A stretch of DNA of 64,000 nucleotides from Bacillota bacterium (GCA_023414875.1 JAEZMV010000025.1:77981-141980); one strand, 5' to 3'. Shown: positions 8,730-18,265, counted from the first letter of the stretch. The notes: a model not told the origin generated them from the sequence alone. Translations and numbers: made by a program.

Positions 8730-9842
8730 ATGAATATGAAAAAAGCTATCATACCAGTAATACTATTTTTATCAATCTTTATGATTGGTTGCTCGAGTAG
8801 CAAAGACTCGAATAAGGGCGAAGAATCTGTTAATAATTCTATGAGTAATGAAGAAATTGGCGATGAGGCAGCTAGTAATGATAACAGCAGTGAAGAAACA
8901 GTAAATAATGATAATAGCGCAAATACAAACACAACAACTTTAATTAACACGAATAGCAGTCAATCAAATAATAAATTAGCGCTAGTGTGTAAAGACGTAT
9001 ATGTTAGTAATTCTAATTCAGATGCAACAGTCCTATTTACGATAAATTCTACTGATATTGATGTCTCCAATTTTGGTTGGGTAGCTGGGGGTATTGGAAA
9101 CGAAACCATATCATTTGATAATGCTGATTCAGGCCTAGATTATGAATTTTCATTGAATGGTTTAAATCTTGAGCTTGCAGCAGAAGAATATGATGCGTCA
9201 GCTGAGTACTTAGCTGACGATGGAGATTGGTTGTTAAAAGGAAGTACATATGACAGCAATTCTACATATTATACGGCATGTATGAGACTGAAACCTGCCG
9301 ATGCATTGGATGATGCAGGCACTGCTTATCTACTGGTGGAAATCTCCATGGGAAGTATCGACACTTTGGAAGAAGCAAAAGAAATCTATAATCATTTTAA
9401 AGAAATATTTAGTGCCTATGTTGTTAATGATAATAATTACTTAGAAGTTATGAATAGTAAAAACGAAACTGTTGATTTAAGTGATTATACCTTTTTAAAC
9501 GATATTATTGCTAATATGCTTGCAGAGAATAATCTAAATATTGTGTCATCGGAATTTTTTAAGGGTATCGATTTAGAAGAAATTTGTATTTATGTTCCAC
9601 TGAATGATGATTTTATTGAATATACTATTGAATACGATCGATTTCTAGAAAATAATGATATTGGAGATGTTGAAGATACGTTTACAATGAATAATAAGAC
9701 AATATCAATGATTGCCGGTTCTTACGATTCCTTTAAAGATTTTTATGTAGAAAAGGAAGAAGGTTTTATCATCATTGAAAGTTTTGTTCCTGATAGTGAA
9801 GCTGAGAAGAGCAAGGAACTTTTTATCTCTAATTTTAATTAA
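8730..9842 (+). CDS. lipoprotein of unknown function
   Basis: A 370-residue protein with GAGAGGGG before the ATG. The N-terminus MKKAIIPVILFLSIFMIGC is a lipoprotein signal peptide; lipidation is predicted on Cys of the IGC-S lipobox at about residue 21. Residues ~22-75 are a Ser/Asn/Glu-rich low-complexity linker. The remaining ~295 residues look globular, acidic and extracellular, with a middle YLLVEISMGSIDTLEEAKEI region. No family is recognised. It stands alone between terminators at 8513 and 9916. Confidence 0.7.
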   Translation: MNMKKAIIPVILFLSIFMIGCSSSKDSNKGEESVNNSMSNEEIGDEAASNDNSSEETVNNDNSANTNTTTLINTNSSQSNNKLALVCKDVYVSNSNSDATVLFTINSTDIDVSNFGWVAGGIGNETISFDNADSGLDYEFSLNGLNLELAAEEYDASAEYLADDGDWLLKGSTYDSNSTYYTACMRLKPADALDDAGTAYLLVEISMGSIDTLEEAKEIYNHFKEIFSAYVVNDNNYLEVMNSKNETVDLSDYTFLNDIIANMLAENNLNIVSSEFFKGIDLEEICIYVPLNDDFIEYTIEYDRFLENNDIGDVEDTFTMNNKTISMIAGSYDSFKDFYVEKEEGFIIIESFVPDSEAEKSKELFISNFN

Positions 9843-9915
9843 TAAATACTACAATTTCTTTTAGAAAACCACCCGTAGCATTATACCGTCCCAATTATAT
9901 AGCAAACTAATTACT

Positions 9916-9949
9916 AGGAGATACAGTCATTTTGTATCTCCTCATTTTA
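9916..9949 (+). terminator. intrinsic terminator after lipoprotein gene
   Basis: AGGAGATAC (9916-9924) pairs with GTATCTCCT (9934-9942), followed by a T-rich tract. Confidence 0.75.
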
Positions 9950-9951
9950 TT

Positions 9952-10101
9952 TCAGGAGGAAAAATTTATGAGATTGGTGAGATGCCTGCTGAGCAGACAA
10001 TGTGGATAATGGAAATGCTACGTGTTTCAGGCGTAGGAGAAGTAAAATTTTCGAAATATGGTGACAGATTTTTGACATCGATATTTAAGTATTGCCAATA
10101 A
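9952..10101 (+). pseudogene. RecQ helicase HRDC-domain C-terminal remnant
   Basis: A frame without a start ends at TAA 10099-10101. EIGEMPAEQTMWIMEML and SGVGEVKFSKYGDRFL match the end of the HRDC domain of canonical RecQ (typically a SGVGEVKxxRYGxxFL motif). All upstream RecQ domains are missing. It is not the tail of the helicase at 1161, which has no HRDC. The remaining 190 bp to the next gene contain another gene-like tail, ITIDELFNHYGYD (ending ~10180), and a short frame at 10194-10238. Confidence 0.7.
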
Positions 10102-10293
10102 GTACCAACAGTGTTATACTTGGAAAACACAAAAAATATCACTATCGATGAGTTGTTCAATCACTATGGCTACGATTAGAGGAGATGAGATGATGGAAGC
10201 TGTAATACAATGGCAGAGAATAGAAGATGTGTATTAGAAGATGGTTGAGGACCAGTATTGTAGGCAATCGAAATCAATCATTGGAGGAAAACC

Positions 10294-12174
10294 ATGAAAA
10301 ATCAACCTAAAGATAAAACTAAGAATATTACGATAAGAAGGGCAATCAAAAATAACTGGTATTCGCTTAAGTTAGTGAATTCAATCAGTAAGAAACGAGT
10401 TGTTTGGGAGGCGATATCAGGAAGCCTTGGGTATCTGGAGTGGATATTCTTTAGTGGCTTTTTTATGAGATACGTAGTAGGTGCAATGGAAAAGGAAAAA
10501 AGCTTTGAGGAGATACTTATTTTCCTGGGAATCACCATTGCAGTGTTTGCAATCATAGCAATATGCAGAAACTACATGGAAGGAAATGTTATACCAATCA
10601 CTGATGTCAAAATATATAAGCAACTATACCAGAAATTATTTAAAAAATCGAGAAATGTGGAACTTGCATGCTTTGAAGATGCTGAATTTTATAATAAGTA
10701 CACCCTTGCCATGGATGGGGCAGGAACAAAGATTTGCGAAACAGTACATAATATTTGGGGTGTTATATTAGGCTTTATTGCAGTTGTGGTTGTATTCACC
10801 TTTATGTATCAGGTGGATAAGATATCCGTATTATTTGTTGTATTTCCTATACTTGGTAATTTTGTCTTTGGTAATCAGCTACATAAGATGAAATATAAGC
10901 GAGATAAAGAATTTGCCCCATTTAACAGAGTAATCGATTATGTCAATCGTGTTATGTATCTGCCGGAATATGCTAAGGAGATGCGTCTTACTAATTTGTT
11001 TGCTCTGATGAAACGAAAATATGATGAAGCCTTGCATGGTAAAGTGACAGTTGCTAAAAAATATTATAATAAAGGGATGTTTCTTCATTTTTCCATGGCG
11101 ATGTTTACCTATACGCTGATTTTCGAAGGTGTACTATTCTATGGTGCTTATCGGACCATGGTGTCTAAAACAATGCAATTGGCAGATTTGGCAGTATTAA
11201 GTACCATTATGGTAGCTGCAACTTACATATTGATTGGATTTGCAGATTCTGTTGTTGCAATCTTCAAAAATGGTCTATTTGTAGAGAATCTAAGAGGCTT
11301 CATGGAATATACACCATTGATTCCAGAAGATTATGATGGAGAGAATCCGGGAACAACAATTGAATGTATTGAGTTTCGTGATGTTAGCTTTGCTTATAAG
11401 GATAAAATGACGATTAGGCATCTTTCTTTTCAGCTTCGAGGAGGATGCTCCTATGCTTTAGTTGGTCATAATGGTGCAGGTAAATCCACAATCATTAAAT
11501 TATTGATGCGTCTTTATGACCCAACAGAGGGAGAAATTTTACTTAATGGCAAGAACATCAAAATGTATAACTTAAGACAATATAGAGAACTGTTTGCCAC
11601 AGCATTTCAGGATTTCAAGATGTTTGCAATGCCCATCATGGACAATGTATTGATGCGGCGAGGATATAAGGAAGATGAAGAGACTGTGATTCAGGCACTA
11701 CAAAAGGCAGGTGTATATGATAAGGTCACATCGTTAAAAGATGGGATACATACCATGATGACAAAGGAATTTGATCAAGATGGGGTTGTATTGTCTGGCG
11801 GTGAAAGCCAGAAGATCGGTGTAGCAAGAGCATTTGTAAAAGATGTACCGATTAAAATCTTTGATGAGCCATCGAGTGCACTTGATCCAATCGCTGAACA
11901 TGAGCTGTTTGAAAATATACTGCAAGACAGTAAGGATAAGACAATGCTGTTTATTTCCCATCGATTGTCCTCTGTACAGAGCGCCGATTGGATATTCATG
12001 CTGGAGCAAGGTGGAATTATTGAAGAGGGTACGCATATTCAGCTTATGAAACAAAATGGTAAGTATGCAGATATGTATCGAAAGCAGGCTAAGAATTACC
12101 TGGCTACTGACAATCTTCTTAAGGGGGACGGAGTATTTCAGGAGGTTCATAATGAAGAGGAGGTGTTGGTATGA
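10294..12174 (+). CDS. ABC exporter half-transporter, subunit 1
   Basis: A 626-residue fused permease-ATPase: a six-helix membrane domain (~40-330), then a nucleotide-binding domain with Walker A GHNGAGKST (391-399), FQDF Q-loop, LSGGES signature (~500), Walker B IKIFDEP with Asp524/Glu525, SALDP D-loop and SHR His switch (~555). All ATPase motifs are intact. It starts after TTGGAGG and overlaps the next transporter by ATGA (12171-12174), so the two are translationally coupled and probably form a heterodimer. The substrate is unknown. Lipid, drug or peptide export are all possible; no lantibiotic or peptidase domain is present. Confidence 0.9.
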   Translation: MKNQPKDKTKNITIRRAIKNNWYSLKLVNSISKKRVVWEAISGSLGYLEWIFFSGFFMRYVVGAMEKEKSFEEILIFLGITIAVFAIIAICRNYMEGNVIPITDVKIYKQLYQKLFKKSRNVELACFEDAEFYNKYTLAMDGAGTKICETVHNIWGVILGFIAVVVVFTFMYQVDKISVLFVVFPILGNFVFGNQLHKMKYKRDKEFAPFNRVIDYVNRVMYLPEYAKEMRLTNLFALMKRKYDEALHGKVTVAKKYYNKGMFLHFSMAMFTYTLIFEGVLFYGAYRTMVSKTMQLADLAVLSTIMVAATYILIGFADSVVAIFKNGLFVENLRGFMEYTPLIPEDYDGENPGTTIECIEFRDVSFAYKDKMTIRHLSFQLRGGCSYALVGHNGAGKSTIIKLLMRLYDPTEGEILLNGKNIKMYNLRQYRELFATAFQDFKMFAMPIMDNVLMRRGYKEDEETVIQALQKAGVYDKVTSLKDGIHTMMTKEFDQDGVVLSGGESQKIGVARAFVKDVPIKIFDEPSSALDPIAEHELFENILQDSKDKTMLFISHRLSSVQSADWIFMLEQGGIIEEGTHIQLMKQNGKYADMYRKQAKNYLATDNLLKGDGVFQEVHNEEEVLV

Positions 12175-13973
12175 AGCATATCATAAAGAATCATTTTGCT
12201 TTATGCAAATTATGTTTTAAAACAGCACCTGGGTTCATGACTTATTGGGTATATGATGGAATTCGACTCAGAATTGCTATCTTCTTAGAGCACACGATAG
12301 GAATCAATTTGGTACTTCACAGTGCAGAATACCATGAGCCATTTCGAAAGGTAGCTACCTATCTAATTGGAATTACTATATTGTTGGCTTTCTTTATGCT
12401 AAGTGATGGATTCTTTCGGAACAGAATTCAGATTAATGCCTTGCCTAAATTATATCAGGCAGTCAAAGAAAAAATGTATCATAAGGCATATCAACTGGAT
12501 TTGGAGTGCTATGATAATCCTGAGTATTATGACAAATTTGTATTGTCAGTAGCAGAAGCAGAAAAATGTGTTGATCGTTTTTTAAGTCTGCTGATGGTAA
12601 TTACAACTAGTATTACCATTGTTCTTACAACTGGTTCCTTTTTTCTCCTAAATGATCCGATCGGAATAGCATTTTCTCTGGTCTCTTTCTTTACAACTTT
12701 TATCTTTTCAAAAAGACTAAATCGAGTGAATGTAGAGACCCGAACGAAAAGTAGTACAATGGAACGTAAGAGAAATTATGTTCAGAGAGTATCCTATTTA
12801 AATGATTATGCAAAAGAATTAAGGCTGAATCCTCAAGTAACTGATGTTTTGACTGAAGAATTTGATAAAGCAAATGAAGAAATTGAAGAGTTACAGAAGA
12901 GTGTTTCGGTAAAAAGATGTATTTTTGGTTTTCTTAAGAATTACATTGCAAGTGATTTTATCGTAAATGGACTTTATATTATTTATTTGGTTTTTCAGGC
13001 GGCAGTATTACATAATATCGCCTATAGTACAGCAGTTGTTTTATTTACTTCAGTTAATTTTTTTAAGGATGGATTACGAGGACTTTCTGATATCTTACCA
13101 AAAGCAAGTGAAAATAGTATGTATATTGATAAAATCTATGAGTTCTTACAGTATGAGCCTAAGATTGTATCAAAGCAAGGTAAAGTGTTACCAACAACAC
13201 CTCAAACGATTCAACTTAAGGATGTCTGCTTTGCTTATAATAAAAAGGATGGCAATATCTTAAATCATGTCAATCTCACCATAAAGCCGGGAGAGAAGGT
13301 CGCACTTGTTGGCTATAATGGGGCCGGAAAAACAACGCTGATCAAATTAATTATGAGACTCTACGATCCGACAAGTGGTCAGATCTTATATGGAGATAAA
13401 GATATTCGTGAGTACGATGTCAAAGAATATCGTGACAAGATTGGAACTGTATTTCAGGATTTTAATATGTATGGCGCAAGCTTATGTGAGAATGTTGTAT
13501 TGGATGATCTTAATCAGACCAAGGTCAACTATGAGAAGATAACAGATGCTTTAACAAGAAGTGGATTTAAGGAGCGATTATCAAGATTACCAGATAAACT
13601 GGAGACACCAATAACGACTGAATTTGATAAGAATGGTGTTAATCTTTCAGGTGGTGAAAGTCAGAAGGTCGCAATCGCAAGAGTGTTCTATCGCGATAAC
13701 GAGATTATGCTCATGGATGAGCCTTCTAGTGCATTAGATCCAATCGCCGAATATGGACTCAATAAAGCTATGCAGGAGGCTGCTAAGAATAAGGCAGTTG
13801 TCTATATATCACATCGTTTGTCAACAACGAGAGATGCAGATAACATTTATATGCTAGAGCATGGTCAGATTATTGAAGAAGGTACTCACGATGAACTGCT
13901 TATGAAAAAAGGAAAATATGAACAGATGTGGAATGTACAGGCAGGAAGGTACAAAAGTAAGAAAGAGGCGTAA
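12171..13973 (+). CDS. ABC exporter half-transporter, subunit 2
   Basis: A 600-residue permease-ATPase paralogous to its neighbour, starting inside its stop codon. Membrane domain ~20-310; nucleotide-binding domain with Walker A GYNGAGKTT (~381), FQDF, LSGGES (~491), MLMDEPSSALDP (~513-524) and YISHR. Both subunits keep a catalytic Glu and a full signature, so neither ATP site looks degenerate. The N-terminal YDNPEYYDKFVLSV segment parallels FEDAEFYNKYTLAM of subunit 1, confirming a duplication origin. It is followed by decayed sequence and a repeat rather than another gene, so the operon is two genes. Confidence 0.9.
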   Translation: MKHIIKNHFALCKLCFKTAPGFMTYWVYDGIRLRIAIFLEHTIGINLVLHSAEYHEPFRKVATYLIGITILLAFFMLSDGFFRNRIQINALPKLYQAVKEKMYHKAYQLDLECYDNPEYYDKFVLSVAEAEKCVDRFLSLLMVITTSITIVLTTGSFFLLNDPIGIAFSLVSFFTTFIFSKRLNRVNVETRTKSSTMERKRNYVQRVSYLNDYAKELRLNPQVTDVLTEEFDKANEEIEELQKSVSVKRCIFGFLKNYIASDFIVNGLYIIYLVFQAAVLHNIAYSTAVVLFTSVNFFKDGLRGLSDILPKASENSMYIDKIYEFLQYEPKIVSKQGKVLPTTPQTIQLKDVCFAYNKKDGNILNHVNLTIKPGEKVALVGYNGAGKTTLIKLIMRLYDPTSGQILYGDKDIREYDVKEYRDKIGTVFQDFNMYGASLCENVVLDDLNQTKVNYEKITDALTRSGFKERLSRLPDKLETPITTEFDKNGVNLSGGESQKVAIARVFYRDNEIMLMDEPSSALDPIAEYGLNKAMQEAAKNKAVVYISHRLSTTRDADNIYMLEHGQIIEEGTHDELLMKKGKYEQMWNVQAGRYKSKKEA

Positions 13974-14057
13974 AAGCCTAAAATAAAACCCTTCCAAAAG
14001 CCATTCTACCTGTTTGAAGGTGATTTCTTTTACCATTTCAAAATCCTTGGGACATTG

Positions 14058-14152
14058 GAACCGCATTTGCAAGTGTCAGTGGACAGGGTCATGAGTGCAG
14101 ACATCATACTTGCGAGAATGCATAGAAGCTGTATCGCAGTTTACTAGGTAAC
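14058..14152 (+). pseudogene. duplicate 3' end of the esterase gene
   Basis: These ~95 bp match 19869-19966, the end of the esterase gene at 18369, with only about ten differences. The fragment encodes GQGHECRHHTCENA, then an in-frame TAG where the intact gene has Trp, plus a 1-nt deletion just after it. It is therefore a dead remnant of a second copy. Nothing upstream of 14058 is homologous. Confidence 0.85.
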
Positions 14153-14220
14153 AACACAAAAAATTTCCTGAGTAGTTAAGCCATATAGCTTTACTTGGGT
14201 GGAATGACAAGTTAAATAAA

Positions 14221-14271
14221 AGGTATGTCAGTTTTGCTTAAAATAAAGCAAATTGACATACCTATTATTTT
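14221..14271 (+). terminator. intrinsic terminator
   Basis: AGGTATGTCAGTTTTGCTT (14221-14239) pairs with AAGCAAATTGACATACCT (14246-14263), followed by ATTATTTTG. It can end transcripts of the ABC exporter pair. Confidence 0.75.
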
Positions 14272-14327
14272 GTCTGGGAACTTTTGTTTATTTTAGGGGC
14301 TGGGTGCTGATACCGATTCATCAGTTT

Positions 14328-14439
14328 CGAAGCATGGCTGCTTTTGCCGCAAATGCTTCATAGAAAACCCGTAAATATAATAATGAATTTCCACTGGAAT
14401 TCATTATTATATTTACTAAGAATTCAACTTGTTGAATCC
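14328..14439 (-). repeat. ~112-bp dispersed structured repeat, copy A
   Basis: It is the reverse complement of 57435-57546 with about five differences. It contains a long hairpin, with arms at about 14371-14391 and 14395-14416, a second hairpin GAAGCAT...ATGCTTC, and a GAATTCAAC/GTTGAA inverted repeat. It overlaps the last codons and stop of the minus-strand gene ending at 14424, and can act as that gene's terminator. Confidence 0.85.
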
Positions 14440-15020
14440 TTTTCATACCAGACACTATAAATATTATCCTCATATTTCTCAATTGCTCTCATCATTGAGT
14501 AGTCTAAAAAGTTGCAAATAGCAGGGCTCATATCACTGATCGATGATTCAACATTGTAAGTATTCTCTTTAATAGCAGCTTCTTCAGCTGCAATAGAATC
14601 AGATATTATGTTGCTTTCTGCCTCCGGATTTTTATCAGCATCAAGTTTTAATGGTATTTTTCCAACTATAACCTTATTATTTCCGATATGTATCTTAATC
14701 TCCAGTTCACTGGCATTCAGAAGGTCCGGCATACCTTCATCATTAAGTTCGATTGGTGTTATTTCTTTCTTGATTGCTTTGTTATGGGCATGACGTTTCT
14801 TCTTTCCAGAGCTGTAGCGCTTCATTAGCTTTTCCCGTAGAAAGAAACCACTGGAGGTTAGATACTCCGCCAGAAAATCAGTAAAATCTATACCAAGAAC
14901 GGTATTTTTATCCTGCTGTCCGTTAGAAGAAACATCTTCATCGTAATGATTTCTAGTGCTTTGCAGTACAATACCATTATGATCTGTAATATTAATATCA
15001 AATTCAATATGTATGACCAT
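14424..15020 (-). CDS. hypothetical protein
   Basis: A 198-residue acidic, soluble protein without signal or membrane segment. Its start is preceded by GAGGTG on the minus strand. A basic patch (KLMKRYSSGKKKRHAHNKAI, ~65-84) sits in an otherwise negatively charged chain. No family is recognised. The final codons (DSTS and the stop) lie inside the dispersed repeat, so the C-terminus may have been replaced on insertion. It is divergent from the 15419 gene across a 398-bp gap. Confidence 0.55.
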   Translation of the reverse strand: MVIHIEFDINITDHNGIVLQSTRNHYDEDVSSNGQQDKNTVLGIDFTDFLAEYLTSSGFFLREKLMKRYSSGKKKRHAHNKAIKKEITPIELNDEGMPDLLNASELEIKIHIGNNKVIVGKIPLKLDADKNPEAESNIISDSIAAEEAAIKENTYNVESSISDMSPAICNFLDYSMMRAIEKYEDNIYSVWYEKDSTS

Positions 15021-15375
15021 CTGGTCACCTCGCTTATCCCAACAATGTCTACAGTCAGAATATCGGATAAAAAAGCAGAAAAAAGAACCTTGCTTACAGA
15101 TTTAATTACTTAATTATTTCTTAAGTAGATGGGATAAGAATAAAAGAGCCTATGGAGAGGAACTAGTATTATAGCTGTTGTTAAGAAGTTAAGAGTTTAT
15201 ACCGATATATAAAATGAAATAGTAAGCAAAAGGATTTGCACCATATAGACATCACGGAAGATGTAATATACAAAAGATATAACTCTCACTATATCTATAT
15301 TTATCCTATATTCAGGTGGCATAATCCGCCACATCTTCCATACAAATCCAAAACTAAATATGCTTAAACTGTATG

Positions 15376-15397
15376 TACAATAAATGGATTTATTGTA
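15376..15397. promoter_or_regulatory. perfect inverted repeat before 15419 gene
   Basis: TACAATAAA (15376-15384), a 4-nt spacer, and TTTATTGTA (15389-15397) lie just upstream of the GGAAAGGAG ribosome-binding site. This could be an operator or an RNA hairpin controlling translation. The rest of the 15021-15418 gap shows only a small GTGGC/GCCAC hairpin near 15320-15333. Confidence 0.4.
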
Positions 15398-15418
15398 TCA
15401 GTTGGAAAGGAGTCCAGC

Positions 15419-16582
15419 ATGAAGATAACAAACAGTTCTATTGGTATGGCATCAACACATCATGAGACATCTTATACATATAAGGAGTCTGTCACCCTGG
15501 AGGCAGCTGCTTCAAAGGATTTGCCAGGTGCAATTCTTACTTTGTCCGCAGAAGCAGGAGGTAGAAGCTATACAGATATTATGGCTGAATATGAAAAAAA
15601 GCAGCAAGAGGAAGCAGAAAAACGGCGCCAGGAGAATGAAGCGCGTAGTTTAGAACAGATGCTAGAACTAATGAGAACCGGAGAACAGAATCAATTTGCA
15701 CTTCCGGAGGAGGCTGACCTGAAGATACAATTATTAAGACTGCTTCTTACAGCTCTTCGTGGAGAAAAAGTACGAGAAGAGGATAAGATTATGCCATCGG
15801 AGGCTAACAGTACTTTGGACCTAAGGTCTGCCTTGTACAGGAACCGGATAGAGGTAAGCTTTAGTCTGAATGCTTCTACGAGGTTGGCAGTCGGAACAAC
15901 CGTATCCGGAACCACCTGGCAGAGGGTTACAGCCACATCAGGCTTCACAAGTGAATCAGAGAGCACCACTTTTGCATCACAGGGGATTGTACAGACGCAG
16001 GATGGCAGAAGTATCGATTTTAATATAGAGGTGTCGATGTCCAGAGCCTTTGTGGCGGAATTCAATATATTAGAGACACAGAGTTATATCAAGACAGATC
16101 CTCTTATGATAAACCTTGATACCAATATTGGAAGTGTATCAGATCAAAAATTCTATTTCGATTTAGATACAGATGGTGAGAAAGAACAGATATCCTTTGC
16201 AGGTCAGGGGAGTGGATTTTTAGCACTTGATAAAAACGGAGATGGAATTATAAATGACGGGTCTGAATTATTTGGTACGAAAAGCGGTGATGGCTTCAAA
16301 GATCTGGCCGGTTATGATAATGATGGCAACGGATGGATCGATGAAAACGATAGTATTTTCGTGGGATTAAAGATCTGGACGAAGGATGCAGAGGGCAACG
16401 ATTATCTCGTAGATCTGAAAGAAGCAGATGTTGGTGCAATCTATCTTGGAAATGCAGATACGCAGTTTAGCTTAAAAAATGACGAAAATAAGCTGAATGC
16501 AGAGATTAAGAAAACCGGAATCTATCTACGTGAGAGCAGTGGCGCAGTAGGCACGTTAAATCATGTAGATATGGTTATTTAG
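15419..16582 (+). CDS. protein with Asp-rich Ca-binding-like (EF-hand/VCBS-type) loops
   Basis: A 387-residue protein without signal peptide. A charged helical region (~55-85, EYEKKQQEEAEKRRQENEAR) precedes a beta-rich middle. The C-terminal half carries DLDTDGEKEQISF, LDKNGDGIINDGSELFG and YDNDGNGWIDENDSIF, acidic DxDGDG-type loops that usually bind Ca2+. Similar domains occur in hemolysin-type and VCBS-like proteins; the exact role is not known. It appears monocistronic. Confidence 0.65.
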   Translation: MKITNSSIGMASTHHETSYTYKESVTLEAAASKDLPGAILTLSAEAGGRSYTDIMAEYEKKQQEEAEKRRQENEARSLEQMLELMRTGEQNQFALPEEADLKIQLLRLLLTALRGEKVREEDKIMPSEANSTLDLRSALYRNRIEVSFSLNASTRLAVGTTVSGTTWQRVTATSGFTSESESTTFASQGIVQTQDGRSIDFNIEVSMSRAFVAEFNILETQSYIKTDPLMINLDTNIGSVSDQKFYFDLDTDGEKEQISFAGQGSGFLALDKNGDGIINDGSELFGTKSGDGFKDLAGYDNDGNGWIDENDSIFVGLKIWTKDAEGNDYLVDLKEADVGAIYLGNADTQFSLKNDENKLNAEIKKTGIYLRESSGAVGTLNHVDMVI

Positions 16583-16671
16583 ACTTTTTATTTCCCTCAT
16601 AGATAATCTGTCCTAAGTATTGTATAATAATAGATAAGCTTTATTAGACATCATATAGGAGGTAAATTTTT

Positions 16672-18003
16672 ATGGAGGAAAAAGCAACAGGCAAGAAAAA
16701 ATTAGTCAAATGTCAGGTGTGTGGGGAAATATTTGATGCAGACCTGGAACGTTGTCCCGTTTGTGGTGTAGGAAGCGAGTTCTTTATTCCATACGAGGAG
16801 CCAACAACCACATTTCGTAAGAATACTAATGAGGTAATGGTCATCCTTGGAAATGGGGCGGCAGGTATTAGTGCGGCAAAAGCAATTAGGGAGCGAAATG
16901 TGACCTGTTCTATCTATATGATTTCCAAGGAAGGGGAGTACAGCTATAATCGCCCCATGCTAACGAAGTCCCTCAGTACCTTACTAAATGCAGATGAGAT
17001 AGCCATTCACGAAAAATCCTGGTATAAGGATAATAAGATTACCAATATTCTGGATACTGAAGTTACTGCCTTGGATGTGGACCGGCAAAATGTAACACTC
17101 TCGGATGGAACTCAATTACAATATGATAAATGTATCTATGCTTTAGGAGCGGAATGTTTCATCCCACCTTTCGCTGGTGGAAATAAACCTCAAGTAATTG
17201 CCATACGTCATTTCTCAGATGTGAAAGAGATTAGGGAACTGATCCCCCAGGTAAAAAACACTGTAGTCATTGGTGGTGGTGTTCTTGGGCTGGAAGCAGC
17301 TTGGGAAATGAGCAAATCCTCCAAGGTGGCAGTCATAGAAGTAGCTGATAAGTTGATGGGAAGGCAGCTGGATGATGAAGCAGGCCAATTGATGGGAGAG
17401 ATCATTAAGAGTCTTGGAATAGAATTTCGCATCAATGCAAAGATAACTGAAATCACAGGAGAGGACAAAGTGACCGGAGTGAAACTGGAGAATGAGGAAT
17501 TCTTCCCGGCAGACCTGGTAATCGTATCCTGTGGTGTAAGAGCCAATACTTCTTTAGCCAAAGCGGCAGGTATTGCTATAGAAAGAGCAGTGATCGTCAA
17601 TGAAAGAATGGAGACAAATTGGAAGAATGTTTATGCCTGTGGTGATTGTGCCCAGTATCAAGGAATGAATTATGCTATTTGGCCCGAAGCATTAGAGATG
17701 GGCAAGATTGCCGGAGCCAATGCGGCAGGAGAAGACATTTCTTACGAACAGGTACCGGCAGCCTTAACATTTGAGGGAATGAACACCTCTCTCTTTGCAG
17801 CAGGAGATAATGGAAAGAACCCCAGTAAAGTATATGAGACCATTGAATATAAGGATGAAGAGACAAAGAGATATGAGAAGTACTATTTTCATCAGAACTG
17901 CCTCGTAGGTGTAATCCTAATTGGAGATACTTCTAAGATGGTTTCTTTAACAGAGGATTTGAATCAAGGCTTGGGTTATAGTGAATTTAAAAGAAAGTAT
18001 TAG
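16672..18003 (+). CDS. rubredoxin-like/FAD-dependent NAD(P)H oxidoreductase fusion
   Basis: A 443-residue protein. Residues 1-40 form a rubredoxin-like iron or zinc knuckle, with Cys14, Cys17, Cys28 and Cys31 (KCQVCGEIF, RCPVCGVG). The rest is a pyridine nucleotide-disulfide oxidoreductase fold: FAD-binding GNGAAGISAAKAI (~62-74), NAD(P)H-binding VVIGGGVLGLEAA (~198-210), and second FAD motif NVYACGDCAQY (~318-328). There is no redox-active Cys pair in the FAD domain, so it resembles NADH:rubredoxin or nitrite-reductase-type reductases. In anaerobes these pass electrons to oxygen- or peroxide-detoxifying partners. No partner is adjacent. AGGAGG precedes the ATG and a terminator follows. Confidence 0.85.
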   Translation: MEEKATGKKKLVKCQVCGEIFDADLERCPVCGVGSEFFIPYEEPTTTFRKNTNEVMVILGNGAAGISAAKAIRERNVTCSIYMISKEGEYSYNRPMLTKSLSTLLNADEIAIHEKSWYKDNKITNILDTEVTALDVDRQNVTLSDGTQLQYDKCIYALGAECFIPPFAGGNKPQVIAIRHFSDVKEIRELIPQVKNTVVIGGGVLGLEAAWEMSKSSKVAVIEVADKLMGRQLDDEAGQLMGEIIKSLGIEFRINAKITEITGEDKVTGVKLENEEFFPADLVIVSCGVRANTSLAKAAGIAIERAVIVNERMETNWKNVYACGDCAQYQGMNYAIWPEALEMGKIAGANAAGEDISYEQVPAALTFEGMNTSLFAAGDNGKNPSKVYETIEYKDEETKRYEKYYFHQNCLVGVILIGDTSKMVSLTEDLNQGLGYSEFKRKY

Positions 18004-18066
18004 AATGCAAAACATGTAAGTAATAAGGAAATGAAGATCTAGAGGAATAGCTTAGATTGAAGTGAT

Positions 18067-18111
18067 AGACACTTCGTACGGGTAGAAATACCGGAGCGAA
18101 GTGTCTTTTAT
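18067..18111 (+). terminator. intrinsic terminator after oxidoreductase gene
   Basis: AGACACTTCG (18067-18076) pairs with CGAAGTGTCT (18097-18106), then TTTATT. Confidence 0.8.
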
Positions 18112-18243
18112 TATGCCATAAACATTAGCAGGTGAATAGTCCGGAGGTACAGCAATAAATAGAAAAGAAAAGTATTTATTTTACAATGTTTCATTTCACT
18201 GATATAATTAGTTTCACTACAATAGTGAATGAAGGTATTTTAG

Positions 18244-18265
18244 TGAATCATGTGTACACGATTCA
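18244..18265. promoter_or_regulatory. possible operator upstream of esterase gene
   Basis: A 22-bp imperfect palindrome with TGAATC/GATTCA ends and a GTGTACAC centre lies 104 bp upstream of the esterase ATG. Downstream, nested arms AATATACTT (18282-18290)/AAGTATATT (18334-18342) and ATCCAT/ATGGAT predict a structured leader just before GGGAGGG. These may be transcriptional and RNA-level controls of the esterase. Confidence 0.35.

Noticed and set aside
1161..10101. The HRDC tail at 9952 as the displaced end of the helicase at 1161
   Set aside because: The large helicase has its own stop and a different C-terminal region, and several unrelated genes lie between them; they are separate RecQ relatives.
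12967..13263. 98-residue plus-strand frame inside the second ABC exporter
   Set aside because: Out-of-frame shadow of a gene with intact ATPase motifs.
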